A DNA stretch of 64,000 nucleotides, taken from contig NZ_JACJON010000028.1 of the NCBI RefSeq assembly GCF_014695585.1, forward strand, positions 62,001-126,000, written 5' to 3'. Positions 34,938 to 44,247 of the stretch are shown in pieces. The DNA comes from Microcoleus sp. FACHB-831 (GTDB taxonomy: Bacteria; Cyanobacteriota; Cyanobacteriia; Cyanobacteriales; FACHB-T130). Numbering within the stretch: the stretch's first letter is position 1; every line of letters starts with the position of its first letter. Under the pieces are notes generated by a model. It did not search any database. It was given only the letters and a program-made list of their open reading frames with translations, and was not told the origin of the DNA. The translations under genes were made by a program, and so were the position numbers.

Positions 34938-36839
34938 ATGAAAGATAGGTTGGATCGCGCAAGTACACCCATGAAGCTTTCCACAGAAGCAACAAAAGCC
35001 TGGTTACTTTCGATTCTGTGGTTGCTCTTGATTAGCTGGCTGGCTTTTTTGTGGAATTTAGGCAATATCGGCCTTGTAGATGAAACTGAGCCGCTTTTTG
35101 CTGAAGCCGCCCGCCAGATGACGGTGACTGGCGACTGGATTACGCCGTATTTTAATACTGAAACTCGTTTTGATAAGCCAGTGTTGATTTACTGGCTGAT
35201 GGCTCTAGCCTATAAAACCATTGGCGTCAATGAATGGGCGGTGCGACTACCTTCTGCTTTAAGCGCGATCGCTCTAACTGTGTTTGGCTTCTACACGCTA
35301 CGCTATTTTGGCTTTCCCAGTCCTGGTGCGATCGCTAAAGGTGAAAGTCAGAATCATGCCAACAACTCAAAAGTCTTGTGGCTGTCAGCCCTAATTGGTT
35401 CAGCCGCGATCGCCCTGAATCCTGAAACTATTGCTTGGGGAAGGACGGGCGTCTCAGATATGCTGCTTAGTGGCTGTATGGGTTGTGCATTATTGGCCTT
35501 TTTTGTGGGATATGCGGGAAAAGAAAAAGCCAAAAGTCAACAGGTAGAAGAAAAAGAAAATAATCTTTTGCCTTCAGGATGGTATCTGGCTTTTTATATT
35601 TTGATTGCTTTAGCTGTTCTCACTAAAGGGCCAGTGGGAATTGTCTTACCGTGTCTGATTGTGGGGGCTTTTCTGTTTTATCTGGGTAACTTTAGGGAAG
35701 TCTTGCGCGAGATGCGACCCTTACTAGGCGGGTTACTCGTTCTGGCCATAACTTTGCCCTGGTATGTTTTAGTTACCTTGGCCAATGGTGACGCTTTTAT
35801 TAACTCCTTTTTTGGATATCACAACCTAGAACGCTTCACGGGGGTCGTCAATCACCACGATGCACCCTGGTATTTTTACTTTTTAGTGGTGCTGGTTGGC
35901 TTTGCGCCTTGGTCGGCTTACTTGCCCGCCGCGATCGCTCGTTTGCGCTTTTGGCAGCGCGATCGCTGGCGTGATTCTCCCCGTTCGACTCAGCTTGGTT
36001 TGTTTGCCCTGTTTTGGTTTGCAGGTGTGTTTGGCTTCTTCACAATTGCCGTTACCAAACTGCCCAGCTACGTGCTGCCATTAATGCCCGCTGCGGGTAT
36101 TCTGGTGGCACTGCTTTTTAGTTCTGAATTTCAAACAAAGGCTGGCTTCTCGTTCCCAAGTGTCGCGGGGATGTCAGAAGAGGTGGCAAAACCAGCACAG
36201 ACGACTCAAAACCGAAAGCTCTTTTTCAGCGGGCTGTTTAACTTGGTGTTTTTGTTAGTTCTTGCTGGTGCTTCTTTTTACAGCCCGCAACTACTGGGAT
36301 ACGATCCGGCTGCACCCAACTTGAAGGAACTACTGCAAGCGTCAGGGTTGCCAGTGTGGGCAGGAACGATCTGGGGGACAACGGCGGTAATCTTGGGTTG
36401 TTTGTTGATAAAACGCCAGTGGCGCTGGCTTTGGAGCGTCAATATGGTGGGGTTTTTGGCTTTTATCATTTTTGTAGTGACGCCTGCATTCTTCTTGATG
36501 GATGATATGCGCCAGTCACCGCTGCGACAAATGAGCGCGATCGCCACCCAGGTAAGGCAACCCGGTGAAGAATTGATCATGATTGGCTTCAAGAAACCCA
36601 GTGTAGTATTTTATACGCAGCGACCAGTCAATTACTTCTCCAAATCGCCCAAGGCAATGTTGTACCTTGAAGAACAAGCCGCCCGCGATGACAATCCCTA
36701 TTCAGTCCTCATCCTGGCTAGACCTAAAGAAATAGCGGAAACCAAACTAACTCCACAACAATACCAGGAGCTAGGCAAGGCTGGCGTTTATGAGTTGATT
36801 CGCGTGTCGAAACAAGTCGTTGCCCAAAACAGTTTCTAG
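34938..36839 (+). CDS. Glycosyltransferase family 39 protein (ArnT/PMT-like)
   Basis: Polytopic membrane glycosyltransferase using a polyprenyl-phosphate sugar donor on the outer face. The first extracytoplasmic loop has the acidic motif GLVDETEPLFAEAARQM, expected for GT39/GT83 enzymes, followed by WITPYFNTETRFDKPVLIYW. About 11-12 hydrophobic segments are seen. The start is chosen at the ATG at 34938, preceded by GGAG; the ATG at 34971 is an alternative, and the frame before them lacks family character. Product about 633 residues. The acceptor (lipid, glycan or protein) is unknown. It is divergent from ycf20-glyK. Confidence 0.87.
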   Translation: MKDRLDRASTPMKLSTEATKAWLLSILWLLLISWLAFLWNLGNIGLVDETEPLFAEAARQMTVTGDWITPYFNTETRFDKPVLIYWLMALAYKTIGVNEWAVRLPSALSAIALTVFGFYTLRYFGFPSPGAIAKGESQNHANNSKVLWLSALIGSAAIALNPETIAWGRTGVSDMLLSGCMGCALLAFFVGYAGKEKAKSQQVEEKENNLLPSGWYLAFYILIALAVLTKGPVGIVLPCLIVGAFLFYLGNFREVLREMRPLLGGLLVLAITLPWYVLVTLANGDAFINSFFGYHNLERFTGVVNHHDAPWYFYFLVVLVGFAPWSAYLPAAIARLRFWQRDRWRDSPRSTQLGLFALFWFAGVFGFFTIAVTKLPSYVLPLMPAAGILVALLFSSEFQTKAGFSFPSVAGMSEEVAKPAQTTQNRKLFFSGLFNLVFLLVLAGASFYSPQLLGYDPAAPNLKELLQASGLPVWAGTIWGTTAVILGCLLIKRQWRWLWSVNMVGFLAFIIFVVTPAFFLMDDMRQSPLRQMSAIATQVRQPGEELIMIGFKKPSVVFYTQRPVNYFSKSPKAMLYLEEQAARDDNPYSVLILARPKEIAETKLTPQQYQELGKAGVYELIRVSKQVVAQNSF

Positions 36840-36921
36840 TTGTTGACGGTCATTAGTTTGGAAAAACTTAGTAAGTAAAAATTAGGAGTTATTAACTTAA
36901 AAAGTATAACTTTCTATTACT

Positions 36922-39900
36922 TTATAAGTCTTCCATCGCCCATTCGCGATCGCTTAACAACTGATTGATGTGGTCTAATAGGTCTGGCATAGATTGGGGA
37001 GATTGCCTTAAAATGCGGGTAGCAACCGCGCCCAATGCTGCTTCAATATCGTTTGACGAGTTTGGCTGTAGTGCCGCCTTTCCACTTACAACTTCAGCGT
37101 TCTCTCGATGATCTAGAACCAAAATCGGCGGTTTTCCAGACATTCTCTCCAGCGATGTCAGCGCTTCAAATAATGCAGGTTGAGGAGGTAAAACATCTCC
37201 TAAATGAAGCAAAACTAAATCAACGCTTTGGTGTTCAACTTGTCGGCATACTTCTCCCCAAGAGCGCGAGAGCAAACTTCTAAATCCAGCTGTTTGCAGG
37301 TACTGAATTAGCGCTTGGAGCCATTCCTGAGAAGGAGGAAGGATAAAAGATGAAGGATGAATTTCACTTTTTTCTTCTGATTTTTCTTGAGGTATTGCCT
37401 GTAACGTTTCTAGGTTTTCTTTTGATTTTTCTCGAATAATATTACTTTGATTTTGCCCCTCCTTAGAGGCATTGCACAAATCGGGCAGGGTTGTAAGGTC
37501 TGCAACTAAAATTCCCGGCTGGCATTTCATTCCGGCGGCAACCTGAATAACCTGGGATAAGGCAGCAGTAAGCTGGTTGCGCTCTGGTGTTAAACACGGA
37601 AACACAGACAGTCCACTTACTTGATTCGCCGCTTGAGTGGTTTGGCGATCGAGAGTTACTAGGGGTAAAGATGCCAAGGATCTACACTCGCTGAACTGAT
37701 GGAGGTAAGCAAGCGGGTCTTCTAAGCTGCCACCATCTAGCAAGACAACATCAGGATGCCAGACCCTAGCCAAGAGGTCTGCCTGCTCTAAATCATCGGC
37801 TTCTAGAACCCGATATTTCACTGCTCGTTCCGACGACGACCCAAGTAAGTCATCATCTTCGGAATGAGTTAATTCCCAGGGTGGAACGAGTCGTAAAATT
37901 GTGACAGCATCGCAGTTATTTCGCTGCTGCTGGCGATATAAATTTAGGCTCTGTCGTAATGCTTGCTGTTGTACGGGGGTAGTTAAAAAGCCATCGGCTC
38001 GGTTTTTTAAGGCAGTTGCTTTTTCTGCCTGTGTTGCTGTCACCAATACCGGGATGTCTTTGGTTTGGGGATCTGATTTGAGGATAGTTAGCACATCCCA
38101 ACCTGAAAGCAGCGGTACTAAGGGATTGAGTAATACGGCGAGTGGCTGGAGCCGACGAGACTTTTCTATCGCCTCTGTACCGTTACGAGCGATCGCGACC
38201 TGATAACCTAAATCTGCTAACTGAACGCTCACCTGTTCTATGTACTGGGGTACAGCTTCGACAATTAACACCAAAGACGGCGACCTAGAAAGGGATTGTG
38301 GATAAGGATTTCTCCTCATCTCCTCATCTCCCTCTGTGTCACTCTCCCCTAACTCCCGACTGCGGACTGCGGCGGAATTATCTGGAGGGTTGGGAGGTAG
38401 TAGTAGGGTAAACTGGCTACCTTCACCTGGTTTAGAGATAAACGAAACATCCCCACCGTGTAGGCGAGCAAGGCGTTGGGTGAGGACGAGTCCCAGACCT
38501 GCACCGTCAAACTTGCGGGTAAGAGGATTTTCCAGTTGTTGAAATTTTTGAAATATTAAATGCTGCTTGGCGTCGGGGATGCCTATTCCAGTATCCCAGA
38601 CGTTAAAGGCAATCCATCCATCCCACCGTCGCACTCTCAGGCCAATTTCCCCTTCTGCTTCGGTAAATTTGAGGGCGTTGGAAAGCAGGTGTACTAGCAT
38701 CTGGCGCAGACGCAATTCATCTGCGACAAATGTTTCTAAACCCGATTCAATATCAAACGTGTAGCGAGTTTGGGGTAGCGATTGCTCCAAGCCGTTTTCT
38801 TTTACTTGCTGGAGTTGCTGTGCCTGCAAATAGGCGCGATCGCACACGGCTGAAATATTCACAAGTTCCAGCGTCAGTTCCATCTGACGTGTTTCGATGC
38901 GCGTCAAATCTAAAATATCATTAACAACTGTCATCAAAGAGCGCCCGTTCTGATGTATCAGTTGGGCATAGCGTAGTTGTCTTTCATTCAGACCACCCAC
39001 TAATTGGTCTTTCAACAGACTCGACAAACCTAAAACAGCCGTAAGCGGTGTTTTTAGTTCGTGGCTAATACAGGCAAGAAATTCATCTTTAAATCGATTT
39101 AATTGCACTAAATCTGCATTTTTCGCCACCAGTTCCTGGGCAAAAAGTTGCTGATCTGTGACATCTTGAGCCATTACTAGCCATAGTTGAGTTAAATTTG
39201 TCTGCTGATTATTCAACGCTCCCCGCTCAAGATTGCGGCTTTGGTGTAGGGGGATTTTGACAAACTCCCAGACGCGCTCTTGACCATTTTCTGTAGCGGC
39301 AATTGGTAGCGTTTGTTCTAACGGGACAGCAAATGTTTCCTCCTCATCAGAGGGTGCTTTTATCTCTCCTTCTCCACACAACATAACTGTACTTTGTAGA
39401 GGCGTTTTTTTTCGCGCATTTACATCTACTGCGGAGTAGTTTGCAGCCTGTGAGTAGCTGGGTCGATCTGGTTCTTCATTATCAGAATTCCGGCTAAAGG
39501 CGTCTGTGTTTTGTAAAACCCCAATTAATGGCGTCTCTACTATTGCATTCTCAATTGTGTCTGTATCCCCAATCTGAGTCCGCCAGGTCAGATTTTGGCT
39601 CACAACAAGTCCATCCCCTGTTTGCAACCGCAACGGTAATGGCAGTTGTTCTATCAATTCCATTAAGGGTTTGAGGGCTATTATTAGAGGCTGGGGATTA
39701 AGTGTGGGAATTCCAGCCGACTCCAATTCCTGACTTGTAATTTCGGGAGGAGCGTTGGTCTTGGCGATCGCTTCGCTGATGGGATAGTGTTGTGGATGTG
39801 CTATCGATTCGGCGGTATCTTTTACAGGGGATTCTGTAAGTAGGAATTTTAACAGGCGCAGGCTATCGAGCATTCCCAAAAATTTTCCATCGGGATCTAC

Positions 39901-40278
39901 TAGGGCTACTTCCCGGCCAGTTCCTTCGCTCAAAGTTTCTTGAAGCTGCGGCCAAAATTGGCTCGGGCTAAAATGACCAGCTATAGTAGTTACTGGCTCA
40001 ATTAGGGGCAGGTCTATATGAGATAGCGGTTGCTGTAAATCGAAGCCTATGCCTGTAAATAGACAATTCCCTTTGTGTAAGTTATTTTTTATGATGATAT
40101 GAGGCATCAAGGTGCGGAGTCGTAATACTCCCACTGGGAATTCGTTTTTATCGACCACCACGAGGCGATCGCAATTACCAAAGCTAAAAATTTTTAATAC
40201 TGTCGCCAGCCCCGCTGTCTCGTTACAAACGGGAACTGGTTCCATAAATTCCTTGAGACTGCGAGTTGGCATGGACAT
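36922..40278 (-). CDS. CBS-domain hybrid histidine kinase with receiver-like domains
   Basis: A 1118-residue soluble kinase. The N-terminus carries a pair of CBS-like repeats (SLKEFMEPVPVCNET, then GNCDRLVVVDKNEFPVGVLR, and the GREVALVDPDGKFLGMLDSL half). A weak PAS-like region follows (about 195-385), then HisKA with H406 (SHELKTPLTAVLGL) and HATPase (LLSNALKF, DTGIGIP, GAGLGLV). The C-terminal part has three receiver-like modules. In the first the phospho-acceptor Asp is Asn (VLLNPLVP), the second keeps an Asp (VVLLDGGS), and the third has His (VLLHLGD). No membrane segment. It is divergent from kaiA, so a link to the clock is possible but only positional. It is not SasA: there is no KaiB-like sensor. 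Confidence 0.9.
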   Translation of the reverse strand: MSMPTRSLKEFMEPVPVCNETAGLATVLKIFSFGNCDRLVVVDKNEFPVGVLRLRTLMPHIIIKNNLHKGNCLFTGIGFDLQQPLSHIDLPLIEPVTTIAGHFSPSQFWPQLQETLSEGTGREVALVDPDGKFLGMLDSLRLLKFLLTESPVKDTAESIAHPQHYPISEAIAKTNAPPEITSQELESAGIPTLNPQPLIIALKPLMELIEQLPLPLRLQTGDGLVVSQNLTWRTQIGDTDTIENAIVETPLIGVLQNTDAFSRNSDNEEPDRPSYSQAANYSAVDVNARKKTPLQSTVMLCGEGEIKAPSDEEETFAVPLEQTLPIAATENGQERVWEFVKIPLHQSRNLERGALNNQQTNLTQLWLVMAQDVTDQQLFAQELVAKNADLVQLNRFKDEFLACISHELKTPLTAVLGLSSLLKDQLVGGLNERQLRYAQLIHQNGRSLMTVVNDILDLTRIETRQMELTLELVNISAVCDRAYLQAQQLQQVKENGLEQSLPQTRYTFDIESGLETFVADELRLRQMLVHLLSNALKFTEAEGEIGLRVRRWDGWIAFNVWDTGIGIPDAKQHLIFQKFQQLENPLTRKFDGAGLGLVLTQRLARLHGGDVSFISKPGEGSQFTLLLPPNPPDNSAAVRSRELGESDTEGDEEMRRNPYPQSLSRSPSLVLIVEAVPQYIEQVSVQLADLGYQVAIARNGTEAIEKSRRLQPLAVLLNPLVPLLSGWDVLTILKSDPQTKDIPVLVTATQAEKATALKNRADGFLTTPVQQQALRQSLNLYRQQQRNNCDAVTILRLVPPWELTHSEDDDLLGSSSERAVKYRVLEADDLEQADLLARVWHPDVVLLDGGSLEDPLAYLHQFSECRSLASLPLVTLDRQTTQAANQVSGLSVFPCLTPERNQLTAALSQVIQVAAGMKCQPGILVADLTTLPDLCNASKEGQNQSNIIREKSKENLETLQAIPQEKSEEKSEIHPSSFILPPSQEWLQALIQYLQTAGFRSLLSRSWGEVCRQVEHQSVDLVLLHLGDVLPPQPALFEALTSLERMSGKPPILVLDHRENAEVVSGKAALQPNSSNDIEAALGAVATRILRQSPQSMPDLLDHINQLLSDREWAMEDL

Positions 40279-40847
40279 GAGAAACCTGACTGGGGAGAGT
40301 TTGAATTTTTAGAGGTTTTTAAGTTTGTAGGGTTTTGAGCGTTGTTGGTAAGGGGGATATACCCTGCGCCTGCGCCAGCCAATGCTACAAAGTTTCCTGG
40401 GCTTATGGATGGATTTTAGGCTGGTTTTGGTTAGGTCTTGTTCCCCCCCGGACAGCTTTTTCTCTAATTGCTGGTCGGCGCGGTTCCCGATGCGTCATAC
40501 TTTCGGCTAACCTACAAATACAATGACTAACCCTTACCTACTAACGCTTGCAAAGAGCTACCCCACCGTGCAGCTTGCGCTCCCCTCCCAGCAGCGCCGT
40601 TAAAAACTCAAAAAGCTGTTGATAATAGCGAGCGACGTGCAGTTACTTTCTTAGCCTCTAACGAGAACTACAGCTTAATTATTGCTCTTAACAGGGGATA
40701 CCAATAGCCTGGAAATTACAATAAATTACAATTACTTTAATGTTTAAATTAATGTTAAGTAGGTTTGTAGTGCATCTAGCTCTATATCCTCCTTGCGGCT
40801 GATGCGGCATTGCGAACAAAAATTTGATTTCTTAATGGTCTAGCCTT
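40279..40847. promoter_or_regulatory. Divergent intergenic region upstream of kaiA
   Basis: 569 bases between the CBS kinase (-) and kaiA (+) that must include the promoters of both. A/T-rich near 40680-40760. No open frame with coding character and no strong hairpin was found. I cannot place a promoter with confidence. Confidence 0.4.
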
Positions 40848-41813
40848 TTGCATCCCCAACTCTCTATCTGTACGTTTGTTCTTTCCTCCTCTCTGGCTCA
40901 GTCTTTGAGGCAGTTTTTGCAGAGCGATCGCTATAATTTGACCCAGCTAACTACACAGAGCGAATTCTTCGACTTTATTGAAGAACACAAGCAGCAGATC
41001 GATTGTTTGATCTTACAATCACATCGGTCGTTGCTGCCCTTAGTTAACCGATTGTACGAACAAGGAACGCTATTACCAGTTGCAATTATATTTCCGCAAG
41101 CAGAAACCGCCGACGAGCAAACGGCAGTTTCCCATCTGGCTGAAATAGGTGCCATTAGCGTAGATGAGTTGCAGCCTATACATTTACCAATTAGCGAACA
41201 GGCTGGGGGCGATCGCCCCTTACCGTTGGCAACAATTCTTTACCACACGGCTGAAGTTCACTTATCGTTTAGTCAACTCGATCAAATTGCGAGTTTTATT
41301 GAGCGGGCGATCGCTCAGTTTATCAATCTGGCTCCCACATACCCCCTACAATCCCAGTCTACAACTCTCGATTTGACAACCGAGCTAACTGCTCAGAATT
41401 TCTTAATGCTTCAGCAGCGTCGGCTAGCTGAAAAACTCAAAGAACGCCTCGGATACCTTGGTGTGTACTACAAACGAAATCCCCATTATTTCTTGCGGAA
41501 TTTGTCCGCAACTGACAAGCAAGAGCTTTTAATCAATCTAAGATCTGATTATCGTCAGATTATTCTGAATTACTTCTCAAATGACACGGGACTGAATCAA
41601 AAAATTGACAACTTTGTTAATACAGTTTTTTTTGCTGATATGTCTGTGTCTCAAATTGTGGAAATTCATATGGAATTAATGGATAAATTTGCCAAGCAAC
41701 TAAAATTAGAAGGCCGCAATGAGGAAGTCTTGCTTGACTACCGCCTGACATTAATTGATATAATTGCTCACTTGTGCGAAATGTATCGTCGGTCTATTCC
41801 CCGAGAGGTGTGA
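40848..41813 (+). CDS. kaiA: Circadian clock protein KaiA
   Basis: Stimulates KaiC autophosphorylation. The 321-residue product is the long form, with an N-terminal pseudo-receiver (LSICTFVLSSSLAQSLRQFL, CLILQSHRSLLPLVNRL) and the C-terminal four-helix KaiC-binding domain (KERLGYLGVYYKRNPHYFLRN, NYFSNDTGLNQKIDNFVNTV, EIHMELMDKFAKQLKLEGR, YRLTLIDIIAHLCEMYRRSIP). The start is a TTG at 40848; its product aligns in length and register with other full-length KaiA N-termini and no nearby ATG does. The pseudo-receiver means this is not the short KaiA of some Nostocales. First gene of kaiABC, 81 bases before kaiB. Confidence 0.97.
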   Translation: MHPQLSICTFVLSSSLAQSLRQFLQSDRYNLTQLTTQSEFFDFIEEHKQQIDCLILQSHRSLLPLVNRLYEQGTLLPVAIIFPQAETADEQTAVSHLAEIGAISVDELQPIHLPISEQAGGDRPLPLATILYHTAEVHLSFSQLDQIASFIERAIAQFINLAPTYPLQSQSTTLDLTTELTAQNFLMLQQRRLAEKLKERLGYLGVYYKRNPHYFLRNLSATDKQELLINLRSDYRQIILNYFSNDTGLNQKIDNFVNTVFFADMSVSQIVEIHMELMDKFAKQLKLEGRNEEVLLDYRLTLIDIIAHLCEMYRRSIPREV

Positions 41814-41894
41814 TTTGTAAACTATGAATTATGAATTAATAACATCATTTCTGTTCTTTAATGCCTCCTTCCTCCCCCGCCTACTAGCTAAAAT

Positions 41895-42209
41895 ATGCCT
41901 GCTATGAAAAAAACCTACGTTCTCAAGCTTTATGTTGCTGGGAACACTGCTAATTCTGTACGGGCTTTGAAAATGCTCAAGGATATCCTGGAACAAGAAT
42001 TTCAAGGCGTTTATGCCCTTAAGGTAATTGATGTACTCAAAAACCCGCAACTGGCTGAGGAAGATAAAATATTAGCAACGCCTACTTTAGCAAAAGTATT
42101 GCCACCTCCAGTCCGCAAAATTATTGGCGATCTGTCGGATAGAGAAAAAGTATTGATTGGTCTAGATCTGCTTTATGAAGAACTCCGGGAAGGCGACTCT
42201 GATTTGTAA
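41895..42209 (+). CDS. kaiB: Circadian clock protein KaiB
   Basis: Fold-switching clock protein that binds phosphorylated KaiC and sequesters KaiA. The 104 residues are nearly invariant relative to other cyanobacteria: [79 protein letters not shown]. The acidic tail is typical. The ATG at 41895 is used; the ATG at 41904 would remove three residues. Spacing to kaiC is 80 bases. Confidence 0.98.
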   Translation: MPAMKKTYVLKLYVAGNTANSVRALKMLKDILEQEFQGVYALKVIDVLKNPQLAEEDKILATPTLAKVLPPPVRKIIGDLSDREKVLIGLDLLYEELREGDSDL

Positions 42210-42289
42210 AATTTAGGCTTAAGACTACTTCATATTCATAGGCTCGAATCTTTTTTGGCGACTAAATTCCATTTTTTCTAAGCGAAGCA

Positions 42290-43849
42290 ATGAATCAAAT
42301 TAATCCAACTGAGCAACAGCAGGATAAAACGATACCTGTAAGCGTTCAAAAAATTCGCACGATGATTGAAGGCTTCGACGATATCAGTCATGGCGGAATG
42401 CCGATTGGTAGAACTACTCTCATCAGCGGAACTTCTGGTACAGGTAAGACGCTGTTTGCTGTTCAGTTTCTATATAACGGTATTAGAGATTTTGATGAGG
42501 CTGGCGTCTTTGTTACATTTGAAGAATCACCCAGCGATATCATCAAGAATGCTTGTAGTTTTGGCTGGGATTTACAAAAATTAATTAATGAAGGCAAGCT
42601 ATTTATTCTAGATGCTTCCCCCGACCCAGAGGGACAGGAAGTTGTCGGAAATTTTGATTTATCTGCCTTAATCGAGCGCATTCAATACGCCATTCGCAAA
42701 TACAAAGCCAAGCGAGTTTCTATCGACTCTGTAACAGCAGTATTTCAACAGTATGATGCTGCAAGTGTGGTGAGGCGGGAAATTTTTCGCTTGGTAGCTC
42801 GTCTTAAACAGATTGGCGTAACAACTATAATGACAACCGAGCGGGTTGAGGAATATGGCCCTGTAGCGCGGTTCGGGGTGGAAGAGTTTGTGTCGGATAA
42901 TGTTGTGATTTCCCGTAACGTTTTGGAAGGAGAGCGTCGCCGCCGCACGATGGAAATTCTCAAGCTACGCGGCACAACACATATGAAAGGGGAGTACCCT
43001 TTTACTATCACCTCTGGGGGTATTAACATTTTCCCCCTCGGAGCTATGCGACTAACGCAGCGTTCTTCCAACATAAGAGTTTCTTCTGGTGTCAAAACGT
43101 TGGATGAAATGTGCGGCGGTGGTTTTTTCAAAGATTCAATTATCTTAGCTACTGGTGCTACAGGTACAGGAAAAACTCTTTTAGTTAGCAAGTTCATCCA
43201 AGACGCTTGCTTGCGGGGCGATCGCTCTATGCTATTTGCTTATGAAGAGTCGCGAGCGCAACTGTCCCGCAATGCTTACTCTTGGGGTATTGATTTTGAG
43301 GAACTCGAACAAAAAGGCTTGTTAAAGATCCTCTGTACTTATCCGGAATCCGCTGGTTTGGAAGATCATTTACAAATTATCAAGTCAGAAATTGCAGATT
43401 TTAAACCGTCGCGGATTGCTATTGACTCGCTTTCAGCGTTAGCTAGAGGTGTCAGCAACAACGCTTTCCGGCAATTTGTAATTGGCGTAACTGGCTACGC
43501 TAAACAAGAAGAAATTACGGGTTTCTTCACTAATACTTCCGATCAATTTATGGGTTCTAATTCAATTACAGATTCCCATATTTCCACAATTACAGACACC
43601 ATTTTAATGTTGCAGTATGTGGAAATTCGCGGTGAAATGTCTCGTGCAATTAACGTGTTTAAGATGCGGGGTTCTTGGCATGATAAAGGCATCCGCGAAT
43701 ACACTATTAGTCAGGATGGAGCTGAGATTCGAGATTCTTTCCGCAATTACGAAGGAATTATCAGCGGTTCCCCCAGTCGCATTGCTGTTGACGAAAAGAG
43801 CGAACTATCTCGGATCGTGCAGGGAATACGAGATATCCCCGACGAATAG
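42290..43849 (+). CDS. kaiC: Circadian clock ATPase/autokinase KaiC
   Basis: Core of the clock: a double-domain RecA/DnaB-like ATPase forming hexamers with autokinase and autophosphatase activity. The 519 residues contain Walker A motifs at 47-54 (GTSGTGKT) and 289-296 (GATGTGKT), catalytic Glu pairs in VTFEESPSD and FAYEESRAQ, and the phosphorylation sites S432 and T433 (DSHISTITD), equivalent to S431/T432 of Synechococcus elongatus. The C-terminal A-loop region (ISGSPSRIAVDEKSELSRIV) that KaiA binds is present. It ends the kaiABC operon and is followed by a very strong terminator. Confidence 0.98.
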   Translation: MNQINPTEQQQDKTIPVSVQKIRTMIEGFDDISHGGMPIGRTTLISGTSGTGKTLFAVQFLYNGIRDFDEAGVFVTFEESPSDIIKNACSFGWDLQKLINEGKLFILDASPDPEGQEVVGNFDLSALIERIQYAIRKYKAKRVSIDSVTAVFQQYDAASVVRREIFRLVARLKQIGVTTIMTTERVEEYGPVARFGVEEFVSDNVVISRNVLEGERRRRTMEILKLRGTTHMKGEYPFTITSGGINIFPLGAMRLTQRSSNIRVSSGVKTLDEMCGGGFFKDSIILATGATGTGKTLLVSKFIQDACLRGDRSMLFAYEESRAQLSRNAYSWGIDFEELEQKGLLKILCTYPESAGLEDHLQIIKSEIADFKPSRIAIDSLSALARGVSNNAFRQFVIGVTGYAKQEEITGFFTNTSDQFMGSNSITDSHISTITDTILMLQYVEIRGEMSRAINVFKMRGSWHDKGIREYTISQDGAEIRDSFRNYEGIISGSPSRIAVDEKSELSRIVQGIRDIPDE

Positions 43850-43904
43850 AAAGTAAAAAATAAAGGCAATAGAAAATCCTTCTATTGCCTTTATTTTTTA
43901 CTTT
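43850..43904 (+). terminator. Strong intrinsic terminator of kaiABC
   Basis: A 25-base perfect stem, beginning AAAGTAAAAAATAAAGGCA (43850 on) and closed by a mirror arm at 43880-43904, with the loop AATCC. The right arm contains TTTATTTTTT. It begins immediately after the kaiC stop. Confidence 0.92.
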
Positions 43905-43916
43905 TAGCTTTATAAA

Positions 43917-43989
43917 CGAGCGCGGAGGGATTTGAACCCCCGACCCACAGAACCGGAATCTGTTGCTCTATCCACTGAGCCACGCGCCC
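43917..43989 (-). tRNA. tRNA-Arg (anticodon CCG)
   Basis: On the minus strand a full cloverleaf starts GGGCGCGTGGCTCAGTGG at 43989. The acceptor stem GGGCGCG pairs with CGCGCTC (one G-U), and the anticodon arm is ACAGA-TTCCGGT-TCTGT, so the anticodon is CCG, reading CGG. The T arm has GGTTCAAATCC. The discriminator base is G, and CCA is not encoded. No intron. It lies between the kai terminator and the degenerate site-2 protease gene. Confidence 0.96.
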
Positions 43990-44163
43990 TTATATGTTTT
44001 TTCATTATAGCACATCAGAGCGAATGGGGGCGATCGCCAACAGAATTACTGGCTAGCCTTTAGTTGCTTGTCGGGCGGCGGTTCTTTCCTCTCTTGGCGG
44101 ACGCCAGCCTTGATGCAAAGCCGGGATGAATCCAGATTCAGGGTAGCGTCGCATTCGGTTGAT

Positions 44164-44195
44164 AGATAGCATGGGGCGATCGCCCCATGCTATCT
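44164..44195. repeat. 32-base perfect palindrome centred on a HIP1 site
   Basis: AGATAGCATGGGGCGA (44164-44179) is exactly mirrored by 44180-44195; the centre is GGCGATCGCC. It lies past the 3' end of the degenerate site-2 protease gene. The architecture matches the palindrome at 26388-26423. Confidence 0.85.
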
Positions 44196-44247
44196 GCTAA
44201 GTGAGATACCCTTTTGCAAGCGAAAATTAGTGGATTTAGAAAAATTT

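Noticed and set aside
36922-40278. SasA, the KaiC-interacting kinase
   Set aside because: SasA has an N-terminal KaiB-like domain; this protein begins with CBS-like repeats instead.
40335-40526. 63-codon frame upstream of kaiA
   Set aside because: Trp/Gly-rich random-looking product without a ribosome-binding site in a divergent promoter region.
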